Source: Cellulomonas fulva (GTDB lineage: Bacteria; Actinomycetota; Actinomycetes; Actinomycetales; Cellulomonadaceae). Taken from it: a stretch of DNA of 64,000 nt. The position numbers and the translations under genes are program-made. Position 1 is the first letter of the stretch; every line of letters starts with the position of its first letter. The notes beneath the pieces are model-generated. The model was not told the origin of the DNA. It worked only from the letters and a program-made list of their open reading frames with translations, and did not search any database. Below are positions 46,340 to 56,727 of this stretch, piece by piece. The stretch is taken from the NCBI RefSeq assembly GCF_018531375.1, contig NZ_JAHBOH010000001.1, forward strand, positions 2,542,001 through 2,606,000. Direction: 5' to 3'.

Positions 46340-47584
46340 TCAGCGGTAGGTGATGCTCGAGGTGCTGTACCCGCAGACCGCGCTCGGGCCCGAGCCGATC
46401 TTGCTGGGCTCGCCCGAGGTGACGCCCTTGTACTCCTCGCAGATCGCGATCTTCCTCGACGAGTCGCCGATGATCGTGATGCCCGTGAGCGTGGCCTTGT
46501 CGCCGAGGTTGGAGTTGATCCCGACGAGCGACTTGCCGGGGGCGGTGACCTGGACGTTGGAGACCACCACGGTGCGCGCGTACTGCTTCGAGCAGTTGCC
46601 GCAGGACCGGTAGAGCTTGCCGAAGTCCGAGACCTGGAAGTTCTTGATCACGAAGGTGCCCGGCCCGTTGTGCTGGAACACCTTGTCCGAGGCGCTGCGC
46701 GCGCCGCCGCCGTCGACGGTCATGGTCTGCGACGACGAGGTGCCCTTGAACGTCGCCGCGTCCTCCTCGACGTCCTCCCACCACACGTTCTGCAGCGTGC
46801 ACGAGCCCTTGCAGTGGACGCCGTCACCCGCGCCGGAGCCGATGATGACGTTCTTGAGCACCGCGCCGTCCGCGAGCTCGAACATCGGGGGCTGCGACTC
46901 GTCCTGCCCGCCCGAGGAGATGCCGTAGTAGCGCACCATGCCGAGGTCGCGCGTGCCGCTCACCGCGATCGTCGACGAGACCTTCTGGGACCCGGTGGCC
47001 GACGGCCAGGACGGGAACGAGCCCGTCGTGCCGCTGCCGACCCGCACGAGCTCCCACTGCTGGTTGTACTGGTTGTTGTTCGTCAGCTGCGTGACGGTGG
47101 CGCCGTCCGCGGTGGAGCGGTCGGTCACGGTGACCGCCTTGCCGGAGTGGCGGTTGAGCAGCCGGACGCGGCCGCCCTCGGAGTCGGCCAGCTTGAACTG
47201 CTGGTTGGCGCCGTTGAGGTCGGTGAACTGCCGCAGCTCGCCGCCGTCCGCGGTCGACCAGCCCCAGACGTCCAGGACCTTGCCGGAGTGCCGTGCCTGC
47301 AGGCGGTAGTAGCCCGAGCCCGAGTCGAGGAACTTCCACTGCTGCCACGGGCCGTCGTTGCGCGGCCACTGCTGGATCACGGCTCCGTCGGCCGTCGACG
47401 TGTCGCGCACGTCCAGGACCTTGCCGCTCTGCCGGTTGACCAGGACGTACCAGGCGCTCGTGTCGACGCTCGCCGCGCTCGCGGGCACGGCGGTGGCCAC
47501 GAGCGCGCCGGCGCCCACGGTCGCCGCCGCGACGACGGCCGCGACGAACCGGCGCAGCCGCCGGGGCTTGTGGTGCTGGATCAT
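46340..47584 (-). CDS. Secreted pectate lyase (PL3) with ricin-type lectin domain
   Basis: 414 residues. Signal peptide (KPRRLRRFVAAVVAAATVG to PASA-A, about 35). A ricin B-type beta-trefoil (CBM13) spans about 38-170 with three QxW-type repeats (WQQWKF, NQQFKL, NQQWEL) and paired HSGKVLDV motifs. The lyase domain follows from about 175: GDGVHCKGSCTLQNVWWEDVEEDAATFKG is the hallmark of polysaccharide lyase family 3. It should cleave polygalacturonate by Ca-dependent beta-elimination and bind sugar chains by the trefoil. ATG 47584 has GGAAGGA upstream. The gene is preceded by two LacI-type operators, suggesting induction by pectin breakdown products. Confidence 0.92.
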   Translation of the reverse strand: MIQHHKPRRLRRFVAAVVAAATVGAGALVATAVPASAASVDTSAWYVLVNRQSGKVLDVRDTSTADGAVIQQWPRNDGPWQQWKFLDSGSGYYRLQARHSGKVLDVWGWSTADGGELRQFTDLNGANQQFKLADSEGGRVRLLNRHSGKAVTVTDRSTADGATVTQLTNNNQYNQQWELVRVGSGTTGSFPSWPSATGSQKVSSTIAVSGTRDLGMVRYYGISSGGQDESQPPMFELADGAVLKNVIIGSGAGDGVHCKGSCTLQNVWWEDVEEDAATFKGTSSSQTMTVDGGGARSASDKVFQHNGPGTFVIKNFQVSDFGKLYRSCGNCSKQYARTVVVSNVQVTAPGKSLVGINSNLGDKATLTGITIIGDSSRKIAICEEYKGVTSGEPSKIGSGPSAVCGYSTSSITYR

Positions 47585-47612
47585 CGTCGATCCTTCCGTT
47601 CGGACCAGGAGG

Positions 47613-47622
47613 GAAGCGGTTC
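47613..47622 (-). promoter_or_regulatory. LacI-family operator candidate 1
   Basis: GAAGCGGTTC, flanked to GGGAAgcggTTCCC, fits the GAAnCGnTTC pattern common for LacI-type repressors in actinobacteria. It lies just downstream of the predicted transcription start. Confidence 0.5.
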
Positions 47623-47643
47623 CCCTCAGCGGCCCGAAAGTAG

Positions 47644-47663
47644 GCGTGTGAGCGATCACACGC
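47644..47663. promoter_or_regulatory. Perfect 8-bp dyad, GCGTGTGA-GCGA-TCACACGC
   Basis: It sits over the -35 region of the pectate lyase promoter. The TGTGA/TCACA halves resemble CRP/GlxR sites, but the spacer is 4 rather than 6 bases. Confidence 0.4.
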
Positions 47664-47682
47664 CAGGGCTCGGGGCCCCTCC

Positions 47683-47692
47683 GAATCGCTTC
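47683..47692 (-). promoter_or_regulatory. LacI-family operator candidate 2
   Basis: GAATCGCTTC fits GAAnCGnTTC. Its centre is 70 bases from candidate 1, about 50 bases upstream of the -10. Confidence 0.4.
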
Positions 47693-47894
47693 ACCGCCGC
47701 CGGGACCGGGTCCGTGCGTCATCGGTGGCCCGCTGGCCGCGCGTCCCGCCACGGGCGGGCCGTGGACGACCGCGCGCCGGGTGCGCGCTGACGCGCGCAC
47801 CCGCCTCGCGGGAGGACGGAGGTCGGCCTAGCGTGGCACCAGCAGGTGTCATGACCGGGGACGACGAGCACGACGAGCGACCAGGAGGCATCGG

Positions 47895-48059
47895 ATGAGC
47901 GAGCACGACGACGCGCAGCACAAGCTGGCCGACGCGCGCCGGCAGGCGACGCAGGAGCTGTTCAAGCAGGGCACGCCCGACTACGACCAGCGCGCGCACC
48001 AGCGCGCCGTGGAGGCCGAGCGCAAGGCGGCGGAGGCTGCGGAGCCGCACGAGGGCTGA
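47895..48059 (+). CDS. 54-residue charged helical protein
   Basis: MSEHDDAQHKLADARRQ, then ATQELFKQGTPDYDQRAHQR and an Ala/Glu-rich end. The protein is hydrophilic, rich in Ala, Glu and His, and probably one long helix pair. No family recognised. It is supported by a near-perfect ribosome site AGGAGG seven bases before the ATG, and by a -10 (TAGCGT) about 60 bases upstream. It is below usual gene-calling length. The aconitase gene follows 259 bases later with its own signals. Confidence 0.65.
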   Translation: MSEHDDAQHKLADARRQATQELFKQGTPDYDQRAHQRAVEAERKAAEAAEPHEG

Positions 48060-48207
48060 CCCCGCGGGGCGTGCGCGCCCGCAGTGCTGCGAGCGCGGTC
48101 GTCTGAGGTCGGCAGGGCGCTCGGCGTGCGGGGTCGGGTGCGCGCGGCGCACGCTCGTGTGCGGTCGCCGCGCCGGGTAGCGTTCGCGCGGCGGTCGCCC
48201 GACCATG

Positions 48208-48225
48208 TATCTTGATGTCGAGATA
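48208..48225. promoter_or_regulatory. 18-base imperfect palindrome upstream of aconitase
   Basis: TATCTTGATGTCGAGATA pairs at 7 of 9 positions. It lies 20 bases upstream of the -10 (TAGGCT, 48246-48251) of acnA, where a regulator could act. Confidence 0.45.
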
Positions 48226-48245
48226 TCTTGCGTCGACGACCGCCG

Positions 48246-48251
48246 TAGGCT
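48246..48251 (+). promoter_or_regulatory. -10 element TAGGCT of acnA
   Basis: The implied leader is about 60 bases and holds GAAGGAG at 48305-48311. Confidence 0.45.
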
Positions 48252-48318
48252 GGCGATCGACGCCCTGCGGTCCGTGGACCCCCATCCCCGGCAGACTCGC
48301 CCCAGAAGGAGCCGCCCA

Positions 48319-51063
<2,745 letters not shown>

Positions 51064-51080
51064 CGACCCGGCACGACGAG

Positions 51081-51114
51081 CGAGACCCGCCACCCGCGAC
51101 GGTGGCGGGTCTCG
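51081..51114 (+). terminator. Hairpin terminator after acnA
   Basis: Perfect 14-bp stem cgagacccgccacc/ggtggcgggtctcg with loop cgcgac. Confidence 0.75.
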
Positions 51115-51145
51115 TCGCACCCGGGCCCGAACCGAGGAGGTCGAC

Positions 51146-52060
51146 ATGACCGGACCCACGAGGCTCCGCCGCAGGCGGGCGCAGGCGGCGGGGACCGCTG
51201 CTGCTCTCGCTGCGCTCGTCGCCCTGCTCCTCGGCGCCGCGCCGCCCGCCGCGCCGGCCGCGGACCGTCCTGGCAGCGAGGTCGTCGTCGCGGCACGGGA
51301 CGGCGGCGCGCGGTTGGACCCGCCGGTCGTGCGCGCGCCCGGCGCCTGGGAGCCCACCGTGCGGACGAGCTGGGACTGGCAGATCAAGTCCGTGCCGAGC
51401 AAGCCGTACCGGGCGGTGCGGATGCTCGACGTGGACGGCTTCGAGGCGACGAAGAAGGACGTCGCGGCCATGCACGCGGCGGGCAGGAAGGTGGTCTGCT
51501 ACGTCTCCGGCGGCTCGTGGGAGCGGTGGCGTCCCGACGCCGATGCGTTCCCGGCGCGGCTCAAGGGCGCGCGGCTCGACGAGTGGCCGGGGGAGCGCTG
51601 GCTCGACGTTCGCGACGTCCAGCGGACGAACAGCGTGCTGGCGCGGATCATGAACGAGCGCCTCGCGATGTGCCGGGCCAAGGGCTTCGACGCGGTCGAG
51701 TGGGACAACATGGACGCCTACCGCAACGACCCGGGCGTCCCGATCACCGCGCGCGACCAGCTGGTCTTCAACCAGCTCATGTTCAACAACGCGCACGCAT
51801 ACGGCATGAGCGTCCTGCTGAAGAACGACCTCGACCAGGTGCGCCGCCTGCTGCCCTACGTCGACGGGGTGCTCGACGAGCAGTGCTTCCAGTACGACGA
51901 GTGCGGTCTGCTGCGGCCGGTCGTCGCGGCCGGCAAGCCGGTGTTCGTGGCCGAGTACCGCCGCACGCCCGGTCTGTGCCGGGACGCCCGGGCGCTGCGG
52001 TTCAACGCGGTGCGGTTCTCGCTCGACCTCGACGGGACCGTGTTCCAGCCCTGCCGGTGA
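51146..52060 (+). CDS. Secreted GH114 endo-alpha-1,4-polygalactosaminidase family protein
   Basis: 304 residues. A signal peptide (RRAQAAGTAAALAALVALLLG to PAAPA) precedes a beta/alpha-barrel domain with family motifs SWDWQI, VVCYVSGGSWERWRPD, WLDVRD, KGFDAVEWDNMDAY (likely catalytic acids) and DLDQVRRLLPYVDGVLDEQCF. GH114 enzymes split alpha-1,4-galactosamine polymers such as fungal galactosaminogalactan. Several cysteines in the C-terminal part probably form disulfides. ATG 51146 follows AGGAGG. The stop lies in the first unit of a 13-bp tandem repeat. Enzyme activity on that polymer is from the family, not shown here. Confidence 0.85.
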   Translation: MTGPTRLRRRRAQAAGTAAALAALVALLLGAAPPAAPAADRPGSEVVVAARDGGARLDPPVVRAPGAWEPTVRTSWDWQIKSVPSKPYRAVRMLDVDGFEATKKDVAAMHAAGRKVVCYVSGGSWERWRPDADAFPARLKGARLDEWPGERWLDVRDVQRTNSVLARIMNERLAMCRAKGFDAVEWDNMDAYRNDPGVPITARDQLVFNQLMFNNAHAYGMSVLLKNDLDQVRRLLPYVDGVLDEQCFQYDECGLLRPVVAAGKPVFVAEYRRTPGLCRDARALRFNAVRFSLDLDGTVFQPCR

Positions 52061-52113
52061 GGACTGCCGGTGAGGACTGCCGGTGAGGACTGCCGGTGAG
52101 GACTGCCGGTGAG
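52051..52113 (+). repeat. 13-bp tandem repeat, 4.8 copies
   Basis: Unit ctgccggtgagga occurs four times in full (52051, 52064, 52077, 52090) and then 11 bases. The first copy contains the last codons and stop (TGA) of the GH114 gene; later copies are noncoding. Perfect copies suggest recent expansion by slippage. Confidence 0.9.
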
Positions 52114-52118
52114 CGAGG

Positions 52119-52535
52119 TCAGGCTTCGGCGGTGACCCGTGCGTAGGAGCGCGCGACCAGGCGCTCGAGCGCCGCGAGGTCGACCTTGGTGAGGTCCTTG
52201 AGGTAGAGGCAGGACGTCGAGACGCGGTGCGGCCCGAGCTCCGCCAGGTCGTCGTCGAGACCGTCGAACCCGTACGGGAAGTAGACGGTCGACGCGGCCG
52301 CGCGGGGCGAGAAGCCCGCGGCGGCGGAGTCGCCCTCACGCCCCGAGGCGTACGCGTAGTGGTAGCTGCCGAAGCCGACGATCGCCGGGCCCCACATCAC
52401 TGCGCGCTCGCCCGTCGCGCGCTCGTGGAGCGCGAGGAGGTTGAAGCCGTCCCGCCGGCGGACCGGGTTCGTCACGGCGTCGAGGAACGCGACGGGATCG
52501 GCGGCTGTCGGGACGGTCACGGGCGAGTCGGCCAT
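52119..52535 (-). CDS. DUF1801 (YdhG-like) family protein
   Basis: 138 residues. Family pattern: PVAFLDAVTNPVRRRDGFNLLALHERATG, then AVMWGPAIVGFGSYHYAY, and SCLYLKDLTKVDLAALERLV. Members resemble iron-sulfur chaperone frataxin-like or YdhG folds; function is not established. The ATG at 52535 has CATGAT 5 bases upstream, so a leaderless start is possible. It converges with the GH114 gene across the tandem repeat. Confidence 0.85.
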   Translation of the reverse strand: MADSPVTVPTAADPVAFLDAVTNPVRRRDGFNLLALHERATGERAVMWGPAIVGFGSYHYAYASGREGDSAAAGFSPRAAASTVYFPYGFDGLDDDLAELGPHRVSTSCLYLKDLTKVDLAALERLVARSYARVTAEA

Positions 52536-52612
52536 GCTCCATCATGCGCGCGCGGGACGGGAGCGAAGAAGGGCGCGCGCAAGGTTCCGCGTCCTGGCGA
52601 CACCAACCTGAC

Positions 52613-53890
52613 ATGGGACACGGTCGAGGGACACGACGACAGCAGGCGTGGATCGGTGCGGCGGGGGTGCTGCTGCTCGCGGGATGCGCATCGAGCGCGG
52701 CGGCCGAGCCCGGGCCGCGGTCCGGCGAGGGCGAGCGCCAGCACGTCGCCCTCGATGAGGCGGACGCGCTCGACGAGGTGGTCGCGGCGAGCTGGGAGCT
52801 CGGGGTCGCCGCCCTGCGCGAGTCCGACGGCCAGAAGGCGGCGGTGGTCTCGCCCTCGAGCCTCGTCTCGGCGCTGGCGATGGTGGCCGAGGGCGCGCGC
52901 GGGGACGAGGCCCTGCCGTTCGACGCGACGCTGGGAGCCGCTGGCGACGACCGCACCGACGCGGTGAACGCGCTGCTCGGCGCGCTCGAGCGGTACGAGG
53001 GCGATCCGGCGGTCGTCCAGGAGGACGACCTGCCGGAGACACCGGTGCTGCACTCCGCCCAGCAGGTCGTCGTGGACGACCAGACCGTGCCCGAGCAGGA
53101 CTACCTCGATGTCCTGACCCAGTCGTACGGCGCCGGCGTCATGGTCACGGACCTGGCGACCGACCAGGGTCTGGACCCGCTCGGCGCATGGGTGCGCGAG
53201 CACACGGGCGGCCTGGTCGAGGACACGGCGATGTCCCCCGACCCGCTGCTCGCGCTCGTGCTGCAGGACGCGGTCGCCTTCGCGGGTGCGTTCGAGCAGC
53301 CGTTCGAGGAGGGCATGACCGCCGACCGGCCGTTCGCCGTGGGCGGCACGCGGGTCGACGTCCTGACCATGTCGGGGACCAACCCGCTCGTCGCGGTCGA
53401 GCAGGACGGCTGGACGGCGGTGCGCCTGCCGTTCACCGACGACCTCTCGCTCGACGTCGTGCTCCCGCCGGTGGGATCGCCCGAGGCGGTGCGGCCTGCC
53501 GACGCGCCACCGGAGGTGCTGGCGGCCCTCGGGGACGCGCTCGACTCGGCGCCGCAGCGCGCGGTCCAGCTCAGCCTGCCCGTGCTCGACCTCAGCACGA
53601 GGACCGACCTCATGCCGCTGCTCAGCGACCGCGGGCTCACCGGTTGGCTCAGCGGCCTGGTGGCGGGCGATGACGACGTCGCGATCGGCCAGGGGACGCA
53701 GCAGGCCGTGCTCGAGCTCTCGGAGGGAGGCGTCCGGGCGGCGGCGGTGACCGAGCTCGGCATCGTCTACGCCTCGGGCCCGATCGTCGAGCTCGAGGTG
53801 GCGGTGGACCGGCCGTTCCTGCTGAGTGTCCGTGACGGGAGCTCCGGGTGGCCGGTGTTCCTCGCCGCGGTCGAGGACCCCCGCCCGTGA
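52613..53890 (+). CDS. Lipoprotein serpin 1
   Basis: 425 residues. Signal peptide with lipobox LLAGC (Cys about 25) predicts a membrane-anchored extracellular protein. Serpin core: VVSPSSLVSALAMVAEGA (shutter), the HTGGLVED and PFEEGMTAD regions, and C-terminal VDRPFLLSVRD, the serpin signature. The reactive loop hinge is EGGVRAAAVTEL (about 371-382); counting from the P15 Gly (373), the scissile P1-P1' bond would be Ala387-Ser388. Small P13-P9 side chains are mostly kept (Arg at P13, Val at P14 where Thr/Ser is usual). It should trap serine proteases outside the cell. The stop overlaps the next serpin start. Confidence 0.9.
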   Translation: MGHGRGTRRQQAWIGAAGVLLLAGCASSAAAEPGPRSGEGERQHVALDEADALDEVVAASWELGVAALRESDGQKAAVVSPSSLVSALAMVAEGARGDEALPFDATLGAAGDDRTDAVNALLGALERYEGDPAVVQEDDLPETPVLHSAQQVVVDDQTVPEQDYLDVLTQSYGAGVMVTDLATDQGLDPLGAWVREHTGGLVEDTAMSPDPLLALVLQDAVAFAGAFEQPFEEGMTADRPFAVGGTRVDVLTMSGTNPLVAVEQDGWTAVRLPFTDDLSLDVVLPPVGSPEAVRPADAPPEVLAALGDALDSAPQRAVQLSLPVLDLSTRTDLMPLLSDRGLTGWLSGLVAGDDDVAIGQGTQQAVLELSEGGVRAAAVTELGIVYASGPIVELEVAVDRPFLLSVRDGSSGWPVFLAAVEDPRP

Positions 53891-55152
53891 CCGCCCGCCG
53901 CGCCGCACCCGCCCGCTGGGCGGCGCCCGCGGTGCTGGTCGCGCTCGCCGGGTGCGCGGGGGCGCCCTCCGGCGACGAGCCCGCCCCCGCGGTCGAGTTC
54001 GAGCAGCTCGCCCTCGAGGACGCCGCCGCGGTCGACGGCGTCGTCGCCGCGACGTGGCGTCTGGGCGTCGAGGCACTGCGGACCGGCGAAGAGCCCGCGA
54101 GCGCGATCGTCTCGCCGTCGAGCCTCGTGACCGCGCTGGCCATGCTGGCCGAGGGTGCTCCGCCGGCTGCGGCGGGCCCGCTCGACGACGCGCTGGGCGC
54201 GGCCGGTCAGGAGCGGACCGACGCCGTGAACGCGCTGCAGGGCGCGCTCGCGCGCTACGGCGGAGACCCGGCCGTGCTGCAGGACGACGAGCTGCCGCGG
54301 GTGCCGATGGTGCACGCGGCGCAGCAGGTGGTGGTGGACGACGACCACGAGCTCGTGCCGGACTTCCTCGACCGGCTGCGGGCCGGGTACGGCGCGGGCG
54401 TGCTGCGGACGGACCTCGGCTCGTCGGCAGGGATCGACGACCTGAGCGACTGGGTCAGGCAGCACACCGGTGGCCTGGTCGAGAAGAGCGGCATCGTGCC
54501 CGACGCGGCGCTGGTCGCGGTGCTGCAGGACGCGATCGCGCTCGCGGCGGCGTGGGAGCAGCCGTTCGACGCCGCGCTGACGAGCGACGAGACGTTCCAC
54601 GTCGCCGGCGACGAGCCGGTCACGGTGCCGACGATGCGGGGGATGCCCGAGACGGTCGTCGTCGAGCAGGACGGGTGGCAGGCCGTGCGGTTGCCGTACA
54701 CCGACGACCTCGCGGCGGACGTCCTCCTGCCGCCGGCCGGCTCGGCGGCGGCGGCGGACCCCGCGACCGCGGACGCAGGCGCCCTGGCGGAGCTGTCGGC
54801 TGCGCTCGACGAGGCGACGCCCTCGCTCGTGGCGGTCCGCATGCCGGTGATCGACCTGGCGACGAAGCTCGACCTCCTGCCTTTGCTGGGTGAGCTCGGG
54901 ATCACCGGGGTGCCGTACGAGGTCGTGACGAGCGGGCCCGCGCACCTCGGGCAGGCAGTTCAGCAGGCCGTCCTCCAGGTCGACGAGGCCGGCACGCGTG
55001 CCGCGGCGGTCACCGAGCTCGGGCTCCTCGAGTCCGCCGGGCCGCGCCCCGAGCACGAGGTCGTCGTCGACCGGCCGTTCCTCGTCGTCGTGCGGGACGG
55101 GACCACCGAGTGGCCGCTGTTCCTCGCCGCCGTGCTGGACCCGCGGGGCTGA
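53887..55152 (+). CDS. Lipoprotein serpin 2
   Basis: 421 residues. Lipobox LAGC with Cys at about 23. It is clearly a duplicate of serpin 1: IVSPSSLVTALAMLAEGA, HTGGLVEKSG, PFDAALTSDETFHV, VVVDRPFLVVVRD. The reactive loop hinge is EAGTRAAAVTEL with Gly369 (P15) and consensus Thr at P14, giving a predicted P1-P1' of Ser383-Ala384. Its hinge is closer to inhibitory serpins than that of serpin 1. GTG 53887 overlaps the stop of serpin 1 (GTGA), so the two are co-translated. A bidirectional terminator follows. Confidence 0.9.
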   Translation: MTARRAAPARWAAPAVLVALAGCAGAPSGDEPAPAVEFEQLALEDAAAVDGVVAATWRLGVEALRTGEEPASAIVSPSSLVTALAMLAEGAPPAAAGPLDDALGAAGQERTDAVNALQGALARYGGDPAVLQDDELPRVPMVHAAQQVVVDDDHELVPDFLDRLRAGYGAGVLRTDLGSSAGIDDLSDWVRQHTGGLVEKSGIVPDAALVAVLQDAIALAAAWEQPFDAALTSDETFHVAGDEPVTVPTMRGMPETVVVEQDGWQAVRLPYTDDLAADVLLPPAGSAAAADPATADAGALAELSAALDEATPSLVAVRMPVIDLATKLDLLPLLGELGITGVPYEVVTSGPAHLGQAVQQAVLQVDEAGTRAAAVTELGLLESAGPRPEHEVVVDRPFLVVVRDGTTEWPLFLAAVLDPRG

Positions 55153-55158
55153 CACGAC

Positions 55159-55198
55159 GACGCCCCCGGTCCCGCAGCGTCGCGGGACCGGGGGCGTC
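55159..55198. terminator. Strong bidirectional terminator
   Basis: 17-bp perfect stem gacgcccccggtcccgc/gcgggaccgggggcgtc with a 6-base loop, between serpin 2 and the convergent membrane protein gene. Confidence 0.85.
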
Positions 55199-55213
55199 GC
55201 CCGGAGGGGTCGA

Positions 55214-55687
55214 TCAGGCGAGCACGGGGGTCTGCTTCGCCTCGACGGTGGCCACGGCGGTCGCCGGGTCGAGCTTGCGGAGCGCGTAGCCGATGATGCC
55301 GAAGACGACACCGAGGCCCATCACGAGGGCGGCGACGCCGAAGGCGACGACCGAGGTGAAGAGCGACGCACGGAGGAACGACCCGTTCATGGCGGTCTCG
55401 CGCAGCGGGTCCTCGCGGTCGAGCTGGGCGTAGGTCTTGCCGCCGGTGGCATCGAGCGTGTGGTGCTCGATGATCTGCGCCTCGGAGAAGGCCTCCCAGG
55501 GCGTGTCGACGGTGCCACCGGCGAACGTGGCGTCGTCGGAGACGGTGATGCTCTCACCCTTGAGGTTGGTGGAGACGGCGATCCAGGTCGTGGCCCCGGC
55601 GACCAGGAACACGGCGCCGAAGATGATGGTGATCAGGCCGAGCAGGCGGACGAGACCCGCCTTGTGGGCGGTCGTGGTGGTCGACAT
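55214..55687 (-). CDS. Two-helix membrane protein (often misnamed LigA)
   Basis: 157 residues. Transmembrane helices at about 13-36 (RLLGLITIIFGAVFLVAGATTWIAV) and 110-135 (TSVVAFGVAALVMGLGVVFGIIGYAL), with about 70 extracellular residues between. Databases often call such proteins aromatic ring-opening dioxygenase LigA, but no metal or dioxygenase motif is seen, so that name is not supported. Role unknown. ATG 55687 has GAAGGA upstream. Confidence 0.8.
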   Translation of the reverse strand: MSTTTTAHKAGLVRLLGLITIIFGAVFLVAGATTWIAVSTNLKGESITVSDDATFAGGTVDTPWEAFSEAQIIEHHTLDATGGKTYAQLDREDPLRETAMNGSFLRASLFTSVVAFGVAALVMGLGVVFGIIGYALRKLDPATAVATVEAKQTPVLA

Positions 55688-55843
55688 CGTGAGTCCTTCG
55701 GATCCCTCGGTGACGGGGTGGTGACCCCGGCGGCCTATCGGCTCGCACTACCGATCGTGGCGGCTCCGCGTGACCTGGACGTGGGACCAAGGGTCCGTGT
55801 GTCTCAGGTCACATGTACCCCTGCATGCACGCGTCCGTGCAGG

Positions 55844-56710
55844 TCACGGCAGCGGCGTGGAGGATCGGACGGCCCCGGCGGCGAGGTCGACCAGCCAGTC
55901 GAACGCCACGGGGAGCGCGTGCAGCACCGACACGTGACCGTCGCGAGGGCGCAGCCAGAGCTGGGCGTCGGGCAGGAGCTCGAGCAGGCGGCGGCTGTGG
56001 GACGCGGGCACGACGGCGTCGCGGCCGCCGTGCACGAGCAGCACCGGGACCCGGACCTCCTGCGGCGTGAAGCCCCACGCCTGGGCGTAGGCGACGTCGT
56101 CGTCGACCACGCCGTCGGGCCAGGCCTCGCCTGCCGGGCCGGCGTCCGCGCCGAGCGCACCCCACGCACCGCGCAGCGCCGCCCAGTCGGGCTCCACGAA
56201 GCCCGCGACCCCGTCGTCGTCCGTGTGCGCGGCGCGCGCCTCCCGGCCGCGCGTGGCGGACCGGAGCGCCGCGTCGGAGGCCATGCCGGCCGACCAGTCG
56301 AAGCCCTCGAACGGCGCGAGCCCGGCGATGCTCACGGCGGCGGTCGCGCGTTCGGGCAGCAGGGCCGCGCACGCGAGCGCATGGGGTCCGCCCCCGGACG
56401 CGCCGACGAACGCGGCTCGCTCCACGCCGAACGCGTCGAGCACGTGCGCGACGTCGTCCGCGGCGGACGCGACGGTGCGGCCCGGGGCGGGCGTGGAGCC
56501 CCCGTACGACGGGCGACCGTAGGAGACGACCCGCAGGCCGCGCCGGGCGGCGGCTGCGACCACCGGCGCGAGCAGCGCGCCGGACTGCGGCGTCCCGTGG
56601 TGCCAGACGACGGTCGGTGCGTCGGGCGGGGCGGCGGAGGCGTGCGCGCGCAGCGTCCGTCCCGCCACGTCCAGGGTGACCGAGGTCGTCGCAGGCACGT
56701 CGGCGTCCAT
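55844..56710 (-). CDS. Alpha/beta hydrolase
   Basis: 288 residues. Oxyanion loop HHGTPQSG, nucleophile elbow GASGGGP, Asp in HGGRDAVVP, His in RDGHVSVL complete the triad. This is a general hydrolase fold; substrate unknown. The start ATG 56710 is fixed by the leaderless -10 CATACT. It is the last leftward gene of this stretch, 17 bases after the APH-like gene stop, but has its own promoter. Confidence 0.88.
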   Translation of the reverse strand: MDADVPATTSVTLDVAGRTLRAHASAAPPDAPTVVWHHGTPQSGALLAPVVAAAARRGLRVVSYGRPSYGGSTPAPGRTVASAADDVAHVLDAFGVERAAFVGASGGGPHALACAALLPERATAAVSIAGLAPFEGFDWSAGMASDAALRSATRGREARAAHTDDDGVAGFVEPDWAALRGAWGALGADAGPAGEAWPDGVVDDDVAYAQAWGFTPQEVRVPVLLVHGGRDAVVPASHSRRLLELLPDAQLWLRPRDGHVSVLHALPVAFDWLVDLAAGAVRSSTPLP

Positions 56711-56716
56711 CCGACG

Positions 56717-56722
56717 AGTATG
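56717..56722 (-). promoter_or_regulatory. -10-like element CATACT of a leaderless promoter
   Basis: On the minus strand CATACT ends 6 bases before ATG 56710. Confidence 0.5.
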
Positions 56723-56727
56723 CGCGA

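Larger units (their letters stand above)
47585..47894. other. 310-base divergent region between the pectate lyase and the 54-residue gene
   Basis: Leftward elements: ribosome site GGAAGGA, operator GAAGCGGTTC, -10 TACTTT (47637-47642), a dyad at 47644-47663 and operator GAATCGCTTC. Rightward elements: -10 TAGCGT (47829-47834) and AGGAGG before ATG 47895. No other gene seen. Confidence 0.55.

Noticed and set aside
47644-47663. Canonical CRP/GlxR site
   Set aside because: Halves match TGTGA/TCACA but the spacer is four rather than six bases, so it is listed only as an unassigned dyad.
55214-55687. Annotation of the two-helix protein as LigA dioxygenase
   Set aside because: There are two membrane helices and no metal-binding or dioxygenase motif; the name seems to be spread by mistaken annotation.
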